Shown: one piece after another, positions 34,707-43,111 of the stretch
Position numbering within the stretch: the stretch's first letter is position 1
How the letters are laid out: each line of letters opens with the position of its first letter
Source of the DNA: Sporosarcina sp. P13
Lineage (GTDB): Bacteria > Bacillota > Bacilli > Bacillales_A > Planococcaceae
NCBI RefSeq assembly: GCF_002743055.1
Contig: NZ_PDYM01000011.1
Span: 1 to 64,000 of the forward strand
DNA: 64,000 bases
Reading direction: 5' to 3'
Translations under genes and position numbers: made by a program
Notes under the pieces: generated by a model
What the model was told of the DNA's origin: nothing
Databases searched by the model: none
Seen by the model: only the letters and a program-made list of their open reading frames with translations

Positions 34707-36029
34707 ATGAAACTTTGGGGCGGGCGTTTTAGCAGTAAAGCAGATGAAATTATGGAGAAGTTCAACAGTTCCCTTCCTGTGGATTATCGTCTATTTCGCG
34801 AAGATATCGCAGGCAGTATTGCACATGTTACGATGCAAGTGCACTGCGATTTATTGACGCCAAAAGAAGGCGAGTTACTCGTCAATGGCTTGCAGTCCAT
34901 TTTGGCAGATATCGAATCGGGCGAATTAAAAATTGAAGGCAATTACGAGGATATCCATTCATTTGTTGAAATGAATTTGACAGAACGCGTAGGGGAAACT
35001 GGGAAGAAGCTACATACTGCGCGTAGCCGAAACGACCAAGTGGCGGTCGATATGAGGCAGTATGCGAGAAATCAGACGTCTGTCGTAATGGACGCCTTGC
35101 AAACACTTATCGATTCACTCGAAACGAAAGGTAAAGCAAACAACGTCATTATGCCAGGCTATACACATTTGCAACGTGCGCAAGTCGTTACATTTGGTCA
35201 CCATTTAGGAGCCTACGCCCAAATGTTCAAGCGGGATAAAAAGCGTGTACAACATGCAGCGGAAATCCTCAATGAAAATCCATTAGGTTGTGGCGCGCTG
35301 GCTGGTACGACACATGCGATCGATCGCCATGTCACAACGGCATTGCTTGGTTTTGATAAGCCGGTCGATAACTTCCTTGACGGTGTCAGTGATCGTGATT
35401 ACTTAGTGGAACTGATGTCCGATTTCTCATTAATTATGATGCATATGAGCCGTCTCAGTGAAGAACTTATTTTATGGAGTAGCCAAGAATTCCGTTTCAT
35501 TACAATCTCTGATGCGTATTCCACAGGCAGTAGCATTATGCCGCAAAAGAAAAATCCAGATGCAGCGGAACTGATCAGAGGAAAAACGGGACGCGTCTAT
35601 GGTTCGCTCTTTGCATTATTAACCACACTAAAAGGATTACCACTTACGTACAATAAAGACATGCAAGAAGACAAAGAACAATTCTTCGATGCGCTAGACA
35701 CCGTCCTCGACTGCCTAGAAATCATGTCTAAAATGATCGATACACTTACGGTTAATGCCGATCAAATGAAAGCAGCTATTAAAGGCGGTTTCCTAAACGC
35801 AACAGAAGTGGCGGATTATCTTGTCGCAAAAGGTACACCATTCCGTGATGCACATGAAATAGTCGGCAAAATCATCATCTATTGTGAAAAAGAAAACAAA
35901 GCAATTGAGGACTTAACAGTTGGGGAGCTGCAAAACTTTAGCGACCATATTGAAGATGATATTTACGAATACATCGATTATGAAGCTATCATCACTAAAG
36001 GTAATAAAGGGTTGATGAAAGCGGAATAA
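34707..36029 (+). CDS. argH: Argininosuccinate lyase
   Basis: 440 residues. Cleaves argininosuccinate to arginine and fumarate, the last step of arginine synthesis. Family signatures: GGRFSSKADEIMEKFN, DIHSFVEMNLTERVG, TARSRNDQVAVDMR, GYTHLQRAQ and the fumarase-superfamily loop GSSIMPQKKNPDAAELIRGKTGRVYG. argG is not adjacent. Site GAGAGG before ATG. Confidence 0.97.
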   Translation: MKLWGGRFSSKADEIMEKFNSSLPVDYRLFREDIAGSIAHVTMQVHCDLLTPKEGELLVNGLQSILADIESGELKIEGNYEDIHSFVEMNLTERVGETGKKLHTARSRNDQVAVDMRQYARNQTSVVMDALQTLIDSLETKGKANNVIMPGYTHLQRAQVVTFGHHLGAYAQMFKRDKKRVQHAAEILNENPLGCGALAGTTHAIDRHVTTALLGFDKPVDNFLDGVSDRDYLVELMSDFSLIMMHMSRLSEELILWSSQEFRFITISDAYSTGSSIMPQKKNPDAAELIRGKTGRVYGSLFALLTTLKGLPLTYNKDMQEDKEQFFDALDTVLDCLEIMSKMIDTLTVNADQMKAAIKGGFLNATEVADYLVAKGTPFRDAHEIVGKIIIYCEKENKAIEDLTVGELQNFSDHIEDDIYEYIDYEAIITKGNKGLMKAE

Positions 36030-36060
36030 CGTCAGATATTACTTATTATTCATCGGGATA

Positions 36061-36110
36061 GTATATATGAAAAAAGCCTGCAAAATTTTTGCAGGCTTTT
36101 TCATATATAC
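36061..36110. terminator. 50-bp near-perfect palindrome, bidirectional terminator argH / brnQ
   Basis: GTATATATGAAAAAAGCCTGC and its complement form arms of about 24-25 bp, differing by a single A. The G/C core GCCTGC/GCAGGC with T-rich 3' flank gives an efficient terminator in both directions. Confidence 0.9.
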
Positions 36111-36122
36111 TATTGCAAATCC

Positions 36123-37442
36123 TTACTGTATTCGTGGCTTACCTTGCGCAAACGCTACGATAAATCCAATCAAACCAAACACAACAGCTGGTGTAATCCA
36201 ACCCACGCCTTGCTCGAAAAGCGGTAAAAACTCCAATACCTTTGTAATCGGACCTAGCTGCACGTCGAATGCCTTCAACATATCGAAAAATCCTACGATA
36301 CCTGCAGCGGTCAAGCCGTATATATAGACCTCATGATAGCCTCTAAACAACCGATCGAATAACCTAAATGAAATCAACACTATGGCGAGCGGATATACAC
36401 CGATTAACACAGGAATCATCACGTTTAGTAATTTCGTTAAGCCGATATTCGAAATAATAGTTGTAAAGCCACAAATGATAAAGACAAACTTTTTATAAGA
36501 AATAATCGGTGCAATTTTAGAAAGATATGTCGCACTAGCGGAAGTCAATCCAATCGCAGTCGTCAAACAAGCGAGTGTTACAGCCAAACCGAGTAAATAC
36601 AGGCCGCTATTACCCATCAATGCATACGCAAGCTTTGCTAAAATATCACCGCCGTTGTCTGCATTTGCCGCTACAATACGACTTGTTGTCCCTAAGTATG
36701 CAAGACCCGCATAAACCAAACTCAAGCCGATAACTGCAATCGAGCCTGCTTTCATTGTAATGGTAGTAATCTCTTTACGGTCGGTAATACCTTTCAACTT
36801 TACAGCATTGATAACGATAATCGCAAACACAAGAGCCGCAATCGCATCCATCGTGCCATAGCCCTCAATGAACCCTTTGACGAAAGTATCTTCTGTAAAT
36901 GGCTCCAATGCAGGCCCTGCTTGACCTACGGGATTGACAATACCAATGATGATGAAAAACGTCACAATTATTAGCAACACTGGTGTTAAAATACTACCGA
37001 AACGATCAACAATTTTATTTGGTTTCAATGATAACCAGACAGTCACACAAAAAAAGAGGACTGAAAATACTGCGAGTGCGAGTGTTTCATGAGCGTTCGG
37101 AACAAAGGGGGATACGGCGATTTCATACGCTACTGTGGCAGTTCGTGGAATTCCGAAAAATGGACCGATTGCTAAGTAGACGATCAATGGGAAAATCATC
37201 GCAAATAAAGGAGAGGCTTTGCCAGCCAAATCATTTAATTGTACGCCACTCATCGTAACTGCAATGACACCAAGGTAAGGTAATCCGACACCGGTGATTA
37301 AAAATCCGGCAAGTGTGATCCATGTCTCGACTCCAGCCTGTTGACCTAGCACTGGGGGGAAAATCATATTGCCAGCACCAAAAAACAGGGCAAACATAGT
37401 CAGCCCTAATTTCAGCGTGTCGAATTTGGTAAATCTATTCAT
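36123..37442 (-). CDS. brnQ: Branched-chain amino acid transport system II carrier (BrnQ)
   Basis: 439-residue 12-helix sodium/proton symporter for leucine, isoleucine and valine. The LIV-II signature LTMFALFFGAGNMIFPPVLGQ is at the N-terminus and FFGIPRTATVAYEI follows in the third segment. Complete length. It has a strong minus-strand promoter and a CodY-like box upstream, suiting repression by branched-chain amino acids. Confidence 0.95.
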   Translation of the reverse strand: MNRFTKFDTLKLGLTMFALFFGAGNMIFPPVLGQQAGVETWITLAGFLITGVGLPYLGVIAVTMSGVQLNDLAGKASPLFAMIFPLIVYLAIGPFFGIPRTATVAYEIAVSPFVPNAHETLALAVFSVLFFCVTVWLSLKPNKIVDRFGSILTPVLLIIVTFFIIIGIVNPVGQAGPALEPFTEDTFVKGFIEGYGTMDAIAALVFAIIVINAVKLKGITDRKEITTITMKAGSIAVIGLSLVYAGLAYLGTTSRIVAANADNGGDILAKLAYALMGNSGLYLLGLAVTLACLTTAIGLTSASATYLSKIAPIISYKKFVFIICGFTTIISNIGLTKLLNVMIPVLIGVYPLAIVLISFRLFDRLFRGYHEVYIYGLTAAGIVGFFDMLKAFDVQLGPITKVLEFLPLFEQGVGWITPAVVFGLIGFIVAFAQGKPRIQ

Positions 37443-37530
37443 GTAAAAAGCCTCCTGGGGTACTCTGAGAAGTGTATATATTTTGATAACTTATAGGATA
37501 CATAAGTTGCTAGAATTATGGTGCCGTAAC

Positions 37531-37560
37531 ACTATACGATATGTAATAATGTTCTGTCAA
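37531..37560 (-). promoter_or_regulatory. brnQ promoter
   Basis: On the minus strand perfect TTGACA, 18 bases, TATAGT. The leader to the brnQ start is about 80 bases and includes a short hairpin AACTTAT-N7-ATAAGTT. Confidence 0.75.
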
Positions 37561-37573
37561 GTATACAGAAGTG

Positions 37574-37588
37574 AATTGTCTGAAATTG
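37574..37588. promoter_or_regulatory. CodY-like box upstream of brnQ
   Basis: AATTGTCTGAAATTG matches AATTTTCWGAAAATT at 12 of 15 positions, 14 bases upstream of the brnQ -35. brnQ genes are known CodY targets in Bacillus. Confidence 0.5.
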
Positions 37589-37654
37589 GTAACTTTTGAG
37601 AAGGAATGGTAATACAAATCCCAATATACAATGAGTAATCGTTACTGTACACAC

Positions 37655-37686
37655 TTCAGCACTTAAGGGTGGCTACCGCGTGCTGA
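37655..37686 (+). promoter_or_regulatory. Orphan T-box-like antiterminator element
   Basis: TCAGCAC-TT-AAGGGTGGCTACCGC-GTGCTGA. The T-box core AGGGTGGNACCGCG is present with one extra base in the tRNA-contacting bulge (GGCTACC), enclosed by complementary CAGCAC/GTGCTG arms as in real antiterminators. No plus-strand gene follows before argC, and no convincing stem I or terminator is seen, so it is probably a relic. Confidence 0.5.
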
Positions 37687-37766
37687 GGAGAAAATAGAAA
37701 GCTGCCCTATTCTAAACTTCAGAAACCACTTACAAGTCTGGGAAAGTCACAACAAAAAGACTGCCA

Positions 37767-37791
37767 CAAAAAGTCGTGATGTACGACCTTC
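37767..37791 (-). terminator. Terminator of fabI
   Basis: On the minus strand AAGGTCGT / ACGACTTT with loop ACATC and T5 following. Confidence 0.7.
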
Positions 37792-37811
37792 TGTACAGTC
37801 CAGTGGAGGAA

Positions 37812-38591
37812 TTACCCCATAATATGATAACCAGCATCGACATAAATAACTTCGCCTGTCACACCGCTTGATAAGTTACTAAGCATCGCCACAGTCATAT
37901 CAGATACTTCGTCAGGTGTAACATTACGCTTTAGTGGTGCCCGCTCTTCAATTTGACTAAGGATGGTATTAAAGGAAGGAACACCTTTTGCAGACAGTGT
38001 ACGAACTGCTCCCGCTGAGATTGCGTTGACACGAATATTCCGCTGACCAAGTTCAGATGCCAAGTAACGTACAGACGCTTCAAGAGCTGCTTTTGCCACA
38101 CCCATCACATTATAACCTTCAAGAACACGTTCCGCTCCTAAATAACTCATAGTAATAATCGCACCGCCCTCAGTCATATAATGACGGGCTTCACGTGCCG
38201 TAGCGACCAATGAATACGAACTAGAATCTTGAGCGAATGCATAGCCTTCACGAGTTGTTTCAACGAACGGATTATGCAAATCTTGTTGGTGTGCGAATGC
38301 AATAGAGTGAACTACACCGTGAATCACACCGACTTGTTCGCTAATAGCTTTGAAAGCTTGTTCGATGCTTTCGTCACTATTGACATCACATTGTACGATT
38401 TGTGTCGCAGTGAATTCATTCTTAGCCAATGCTTTTTCTAATTTATCGCGCGAACGATCTTTACGGTACGTGAAAATAACATTTGCACCTACTGAAAATA
38501 ATGCTTTTGCAACGCCCCAACCAATACTGCGTTCATTCGCCACACCCATAATGACGATATTTTTTCCTGATAATTTCAATAAATCTACCAT
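37812..38591 (-). CDS. fabI: Enoyl-[acyl-carrier-protein] reductase (NADH), FabI
   Basis: 259-residue short-chain-dehydrogenase-type enzyme of the last step in each fatty acid elongation cycle. NAD-binding GVANERSIGWGVAKAL starts near residue 16. The active site has SYLGAERVLEGYNVMGVAKAALE with the FabI Tyr-x6-Lys pair. ATG at 38591 is used: CAGGAGG stands 5 bases upstream; an ATG seven codons earlier has no site. Confidence 0.96.
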   Translation of the reverse strand: MVDLLKLSGKNIVIMGVANERSIGWGVAKALFSVGANVIFTYRKDRSRDKLEKALAKNEFTATQIVQCDVNSDESIEQAFKAISEQVGVIHGVVHSIAFAHQQDLHNPFVETTREGYAFAQDSSSYSLVATAREARHYMTEGGAIITMSYLGAERVLEGYNVMGVAKAALEASVRYLASELGQRNIRVNAISAGAVRTLSAKGVPSFNTILSQIEERAPLKRNVTPDEVSDMTVAMLSNLSSGVTGEVIYVDAGYHIMG

Positions 38592-38714
38592 AATAGCCTC
38601 CTGAATTTTCATTAGATACTTTATCTTTTAATGCTCTCCATAATAGTAACATATTGTACGAATGAACATGTATTTTTTCTATGTAGTAAGTTATCGCTAA
38701 TTAAATTAACTGTT

Positions 38715-38732
38715 AATAAATAAAAATACAGT
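38715..38732. promoter_or_regulatory. Possible ARG box upstream of argC
   Basis: AATAAATAAAAATACAGT matches the ARG box at 13 of 18 positions and abuts the argC -35. Confidence 0.4.
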
Positions 38733-38760
38733 TGACTTTATAATTATACATACGTATACT
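38732..38760 (+). promoter_or_regulatory. argCJBD promoter
   Basis: TTGACT, exactly 17 bases, TATACT: 5 of 6 positions match in both hexamers. Confidence 0.75.
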
Positions 38761-38789
38761 TATCACTAATGAATAATGAGGTGATGACG

Positions 38790-39824
38790 TTGAAGGTAGG
38801 AATCATAGGAGCGTCCGGGTATGGTGGCCTCGAGTTGATTCGTTTGCTGCATAACCACCCGGAAATTGAACAGATTGATTTATTCACTTCCTCTGAAGTG
38901 GGGACTATATTTTCTGAGAAATATCCGCATCTCGTGAATATTCACGATCAGCCGATGCATGAAATAGCACAAGATCACATTAGTAAACTCGACACAGTGT
39001 TTTTCAGTACTCCAGCAGGCGTAACAACTTCGTTGCTTCCGCCGCTAGTAGGTGCGGGTCCCAAATTGATTGATCTAGCAGGAGATTTTAGATTAAAAGA
39101 TCCTTCTTTATATGAGCAATGGTATCAGAAAGACGCACCAGCTAAGGAATTTCTAGAGAAAAGTGTCTACGGACTACCGGAGTGGAATAAACAACAAATC
39201 CAAGAAGCGGAATTCATCGCGAATCCCGGATGTTATCCAACAGCGGTTTTACTATCGTTGCTCCCATTACTAAAAAATAAATTAATCGATGGTAGTCAAC
39301 TAGTCATTGATGCGAAAAGCGGCATATCGGGGGCTGGGAATAAACCGAGCCAAGCTACGCATTTCAGTGAAACGAATGAGAACTTCTCCATTTATAAAAT
39401 ACATCAACATCAACATATACCGGAAATTGAGCAGGCGATGAATATGTTTGCTGATCAACCCGAACCTATTACGTTTACGACACATCTCGTGCCTATGACG
39501 AGAGGAATTATGGCAACGAGTTATGCGAAAGTGAATGGACAAGTAACGGAACAACAACTTGTCGATTGCCTGAAAGAAACGTATAAAGATCATCCGTTCG
39601 TTAGAGTGTCAACCGATATCCAAAGAATGGGTACGAAACAAGTATACGGCTCCAATTATTGCGATATACATGTCAAAGTGGATCCAAGAACGAATCGAGC
39701 AACGATCGTTTCGGTTATTGACAATGTCGTAAAAGGAGCAGCAGGACAAGCGATACAAAACATGAATATTCAATACGGTCTAGATGAAACGACTGGTATT
39801 GCAAATATTCCGTTATTCATCTAA
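38790..39824 (+). CDS. argC: N-acetyl-gamma-glutamyl-phosphate reductase
   Basis: 344 residues. NADPH-dependent reduction of acetylglutamyl phosphate to the semialdehyde. Rossmann motif GIIGASGYGGLELIRLL opens the protein. The active-site Cys lies in FIANPGCYPTAVLLSLLPL and the His region in HQHQHIPEIEQ; KSGISGAGNKPS is conserved. TTG at 38790 is preferred, with GAGGTG 6-8 bases upstream; in-frame ATGs at 38769 and 38784 precede or touch that site. Confidence 0.95.
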   Translation: MKVGIIGASGYGGLELIRLLHNHPEIEQIDLFTSSEVGTIFSEKYPHLVNIHDQPMHEIAQDHISKLDTVFFSTPAGVTTSLLPPLVGAGPKLIDLAGDFRLKDPSLYEQWYQKDAPAKEFLEKSVYGLPEWNKQQIQEAEFIANPGCYPTAVLLSLLPLLKNKLIDGSQLVIDAKSGISGAGNKPSQATHFSETNENFSIYKIHQHQHIPEIEQAMNMFADQPEPITFTTHLVPMTRGIMATSYAKVNGQVTEQQLVDCLKETYKDHPFVRVSTDIQRMGTKQVYGSNYCDIHVKVDPRTNRATIVSVIDNVVKGAAGQAIQNMNIQYGLDETTGIANIPLFI

Positions 39825-39869
39825 GCTACTAAGAGAACAGAATGTACGAGAATTGAGGGGAGCACTATT

Positions 39870-41093
39870 ATGGAAACCATCGAAAGCATGAAGCGCATCT
39901 CGCGTAAAAATATTATCTCACCAAAAGGGTTTAAAGCAGTCGGCATCCATTGCGGTCTAAAACATAAGAAAAACGATCTGGCTTTATTAGTCAGCGAAGT
40001 GCCGGCAAGTGTTGCGGGTGTCTTCACAACGAATGCGATCCAGGCAGCTCCGCTTAGTGTCACGAAACAAGTGGTCTATGAAACGAAGAAAATGCAAGCT
40101 ATCGTTATTAACTCGGGTAATGCCAATGCATGTACAGGCAAGCAAGGAATGGTAGATGCGTTAACGATGCAGAAAAAAACGGCCGAACATTTAGGGATTG
40201 ATCAAAACCTAGTAGGAATCGCTTCTACAGGTGTGATTGGCGAACCGATGAAAATGGAGCCATTGTTGTCAGGTATTGAGAAACTAAAGCCAATGGATAC
40301 ATTAGAAGGTTCCATTCAATTCTCACAAGCTATTTTAACGACAGATACAGTGACAAAAAATACAGCTTATGCAACGATCGTTGATGAGCGTGAAGTGGTC
40401 ATTGCAGGTGTCGCAAAAGGTTCAGGTATGATCGAGCCGAATATGGCGACAATGCTAGGTTTTATCACAACAGATGCGAACATCGAATCTGAGCATTTGC
40501 AACAAGCACTAAAAGGAATTACAGACGTCACATTTAACTCCATTACAGTAGATGGTGATACATCTACAAACGATATGGTGCTCGTAATGGCAAACGGACT
40601 GGCGGGAAACAACACGCTAACACCTGATCATCCCGATTGGCAGTCATTCGTCAATGCTCTGCATGCGGTTGCACGTGACTTGGCGAAAATGATTGCAAAA
40701 GACGGCGAAGGTGCAACAAAGTTAATCGAAACAAAAGTGACAGGTGCAGTTTCCGATGAAGAAGCACGTAAAATTGCTAAATCTGTTGTTGGCTCACCTC
40801 TTGTCAAGACAGCCGTATTTGGTTGTGACGCAAACTGGGGGCGTATTATTGCGGCAGTAGGGTATAGTGGCGCGACGATCGATCCAGAAGCAATCAAAAT
40901 TTATATTGGGGATACGCTTGTAGTAGAAGCGGGGGAACCTATTCCGTTTTCAGAAGAAAAATTACTTATTTATTTAAAGCAACATGAAGTGAAGTTTTTA
41001 GTAGAACTAAACCAGGGAACTGGGCAAGGAACGGCATGGGGGTGCGATCTAACGTATGACTACGTCCAAATCAATGCAACCTACCGTACGTAA
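39870..41093 (+). CDS. argJ: Glutamate N-acetyltransferase / amino-acid acetyltransferase
   Basis: 407 residues. Transfers acetyl from acetylornithine to glutamate (cyclic arginine pathway). Autocleavage is expected before the Thr in EPNMATMLGF; the precursor splits into alpha and beta chains. VINSGNANACTGKQG and DGDTSTNDMVLVMANG are typical. Ends inside argB (38-base overlap). Confidence 0.95.
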   Translation: METIESMKRISRKNIISPKGFKAVGIHCGLKHKKNDLALLVSEVPASVAGVFTTNAIQAAPLSVTKQVVYETKKMQAIVINSGNANACTGKQGMVDALTMQKKTAEHLGIDQNLVGIASTGVIGEPMKMEPLLSGIEKLKPMDTLEGSIQFSQAILTTDTVTKNTAYATIVDEREVVIAGVAKGSGMIEPNMATMLGFITTDANIESEHLQQALKGITDVTFNSITVDGDTSTNDMVLVMANGLAGNNTLTPDHPDWQSFVNALHAVARDLAKMIAKDGEGATKLIETKVTGAVSDEEARKIAKSVVGSPLVKTAVFGCDANWGRIIAAVGYSGATIDPEAIKIYIGDTLVVEAGEPIPFSEEKLLIYLKQHEVKFLVELNQGTGQGTAWGCDLTYDYVQINATYRT

Positions 41094-41835
41094 ACGGCAG
41101 GTTATCAAACTCGGTGGTAGTATGCTCGATGAGTTAAGTGAGTCTTTTTTCAATCGTGTGAAAGAATTACAGCAACAAGGCATACAATTAATAATCGTCC
41201 ATGGCGGCGGACCGAATATCAATCAGGAATTAGCAGACCGTGGCATTACGTCTTCTGTAGTGAATGGCTTTCGTGTAACGTCTGGGGAAGCGATTGGTGT
41301 CGTACAGTCGATTTTAATTGGCCAAGTCAATCCGGCACTTGTTCACCGATTCAATCGTGAAAGTGTGAAAGCAATCGGATTAAGTGGCTTTGACGCAAAT
41401 TTATTCACTTGCGATGTACTAGACTTCGAAACGTATGGTTATGTAGGTGAAATCAAGCAAGTGCAAACGGACATTCTCGACACATTGCTAGATGCAGGTG
41501 TGATTCCGATTATCTCTTGTATCGGCGCAACAGCTACAGGTGAGCCTTTGAACGTCAATGCGGATACAGTAGCTAGTCAGATTGCGTTAGCTGTAAAAGC
41601 GGAAAGTTTGCTTCTCGTGACTGACACACCGGGAATTAAAATAGATGATGAACCACAAGCGCAAGTTGTAACGTCAGATATTCATCACTGGATTGAGACA
41701 GAAGATATTTACGGTGGAATGATTCCAAAAGTGCAAGCAGCTATCGATTGTTTAGAAGCGGGAATTCCTTCTGTACAGATTGTCGGTCAGCAACTTACTG
41801 GAACGGTCATTACCAATGAGGGGGCAATCGCGTGA
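41056..41835 (+). CDS. argB: Acetylglutamate kinase
   Basis: 259-residue amino acid kinase. VIKLGGSMLDEL near residue 16, IIVHGGGPNINQELADRG near 50, DANLFTCDV and NVNADTVASQIALAV, plus the C-terminal GGMIPKVQAAIDCLEAGI, mark the family. ATG at 41056 lies inside argJ with GGGGTG upstream; its 38-base overlap is larger than usual but no better start is seen. Confidence 0.94.
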   Translation: MTTSKSMQPTVRKRQVIKLGGSMLDELSESFFNRVKELQQQGIQLIIVHGGGPNINQELADRGITSSVVNGFRVTSGEAIGVVQSILIGQVNPALVHRFNRESVKAIGLSGFDANLFTCDVLDFETYGYVGEIKQVQTDILDTLLDAGVIPIISCIGATATGEPLNVNADTVASQIALAVKAESLLLVTDTPGIKIDDEPQAQVVTSDIHHWIETEDIYGGMIPKVQAAIDCLEAGIPSVQIVGQQLTGTVITNEGAIA

Positions 41836-42962
41836 CATTTTTGTTTAATAACTATGCAAGACGTGCGGTGCATCTAGTTAAAGGACAAGGCACTATTGTG
41901 ACAGACGATAAAGGAAAAGACTATTTGGACTTTACGAGCGGCATCGCAGTCGTTAGTTTAGGCCATGCGCATCCTGCGATCGTCAAAGCATTACAAGAAC
42001 AGAGTGAAAAACTATGGCATATTTCGAATTTATTCGAAAGTCCCGAGCAAGAAAAGTTAGCGGAATCATTAATGAAAGATACGGATCTGTCTTATGCATT
42101 ATTTTGTAATAGCGGAGCGGAAGCGAATGAAGCAGCCATCAAGCTAGCGAGAAAGCATACAGGTAAGCATCATATTTTGACGTTCAAGCAATCTTTCCAT
42201 GGCCGGACATTTGGCGCAATGGCTGCAACAGGACAGGATAAGATTCAACAAGGTTTCGGTCCAATGCTCCAGAGCTTTGAAGCTTTACCGTATAACGACA
42301 TCGAAGCGCTAAAAAACGCAGCGAATGAAAATGTGGCAGCGATTATGTTAGAAGTCATCCAAGCAGAAGGTGGCGTTAATTCGATAGAGCCTGCGTTCGC
42401 ACAAGCAGTGATGGATGCTTGTCAGCAACACGGAATTTTACTAATTATCGACGAAGTTCAAACGGGTATCGGTCGAACAGGTACTCGCTATGCATATGAG
42501 CAGACAGCATTAAAACCGGATATCGTATCCTTAGCTAAAGGTCTTGGCGGTGGCTTCCCAATCGGGGCGTTGCTTGCTGGTAAAGAATTATTCGATACAT
42601 TTGGACCTGGCTCACATGGTACAACATTTGGTGGGAATCCGCTCGCAATCGCTGTGGCACAAGCGGTCATTAACCATGTGTTTGAGTCTGCGTTTTTACA
42701 AGACGTACAGGAAAAATCAACTTACTTCAAAGCGCAACTACAAGCGGCTTTACCAGCTGATAAGTATTCAATCCGTGGCAACGGTCTCTTGATCGGTATT
42801 CATTCGAATGAAGTAATCGGCCCGTTCATTCAGCAAGCGGAACAGCAAGGCTTGTTGCTAGTACCAGCTGGAACAAACGTCATTCGTTTATTGCCACCGC
42901 TGACGGTTTCAACAGATGAAATTGATCAGGCAGTCGCAATATTAAAAAACATCTTATTGTAA
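41832..42962 (+). CDS. argD: Acetylornithine aminotransferase
   Basis: 376-residue class III PLP aminotransferase. GSGAEANEAAIKLARKHTG-type region (read here as NSGAEANEAAIKLA), FHGRTFGAMAATGQ, IIDEVQTGIGRTG and the PLP-lysine segment SLAKGLGGGFPIGALL are present. Start GTG overlaps the argB stop by four bases. Last gene; argF and carbamoyl-phosphate synthase genes are not here. Confidence 0.95.
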   Translation: MTFLFNNYARRAVHLVKGQGTIVTDDKGKDYLDFTSGIAVVSLGHAHPAIVKALQEQSEKLWHISNLFESPEQEKLAESLMKDTDLSYALFCNSGAEANEAAIKLARKHTGKHHILTFKQSFHGRTFGAMAATGQDKIQQGFGPMLQSFEALPYNDIEALKNAANENVAAIMLEVIQAEGGVNSIEPAFAQAVMDACQQHGILLIIDEVQTGIGRTGTRYAYEQTALKPDIVSLAKGLGGGFPIGALLAGKELFDTFGPGSHGTTFGGNPLAIAVAQAVINHVFESAFLQDVQEKSTYFKAQLQAALPADKYSIRGNGLLIGIHSNEVIGPFIQQAEQQGLLLVPAGTNVIRLLPPLTVSTDEIDQAVAILKNILL

Positions 42963-43009
42963 AATACACTTGAATTAAAGTAGACTGTGAGCTGCCATTC
43001 AACAAAGTA

Positions 43010-43042
43010 GAATTCTCCTATTGCAGGAGGATTCTTTTTTGT
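43010..43042 (+). terminator. Terminator of argCJBD
   Basis: Stem GAATTCTCCT / AGGAGGATTC (one G-T), loop ATTGC, then T6. Confidence 0.9.
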
Positions 43043-43111
43043 TCTATACAATAAATATCGTTGCAGGTATAGTTAATAAAATAAATCTAATAGAATGGAA
43101 GTGTACTAGGT

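Noticed and set aside
38592..38700. FapR operator upstream of fabI
   Set aside because: The dyad GTAACATATTGTAC does not match the FapR consensus in spacing or sequence.
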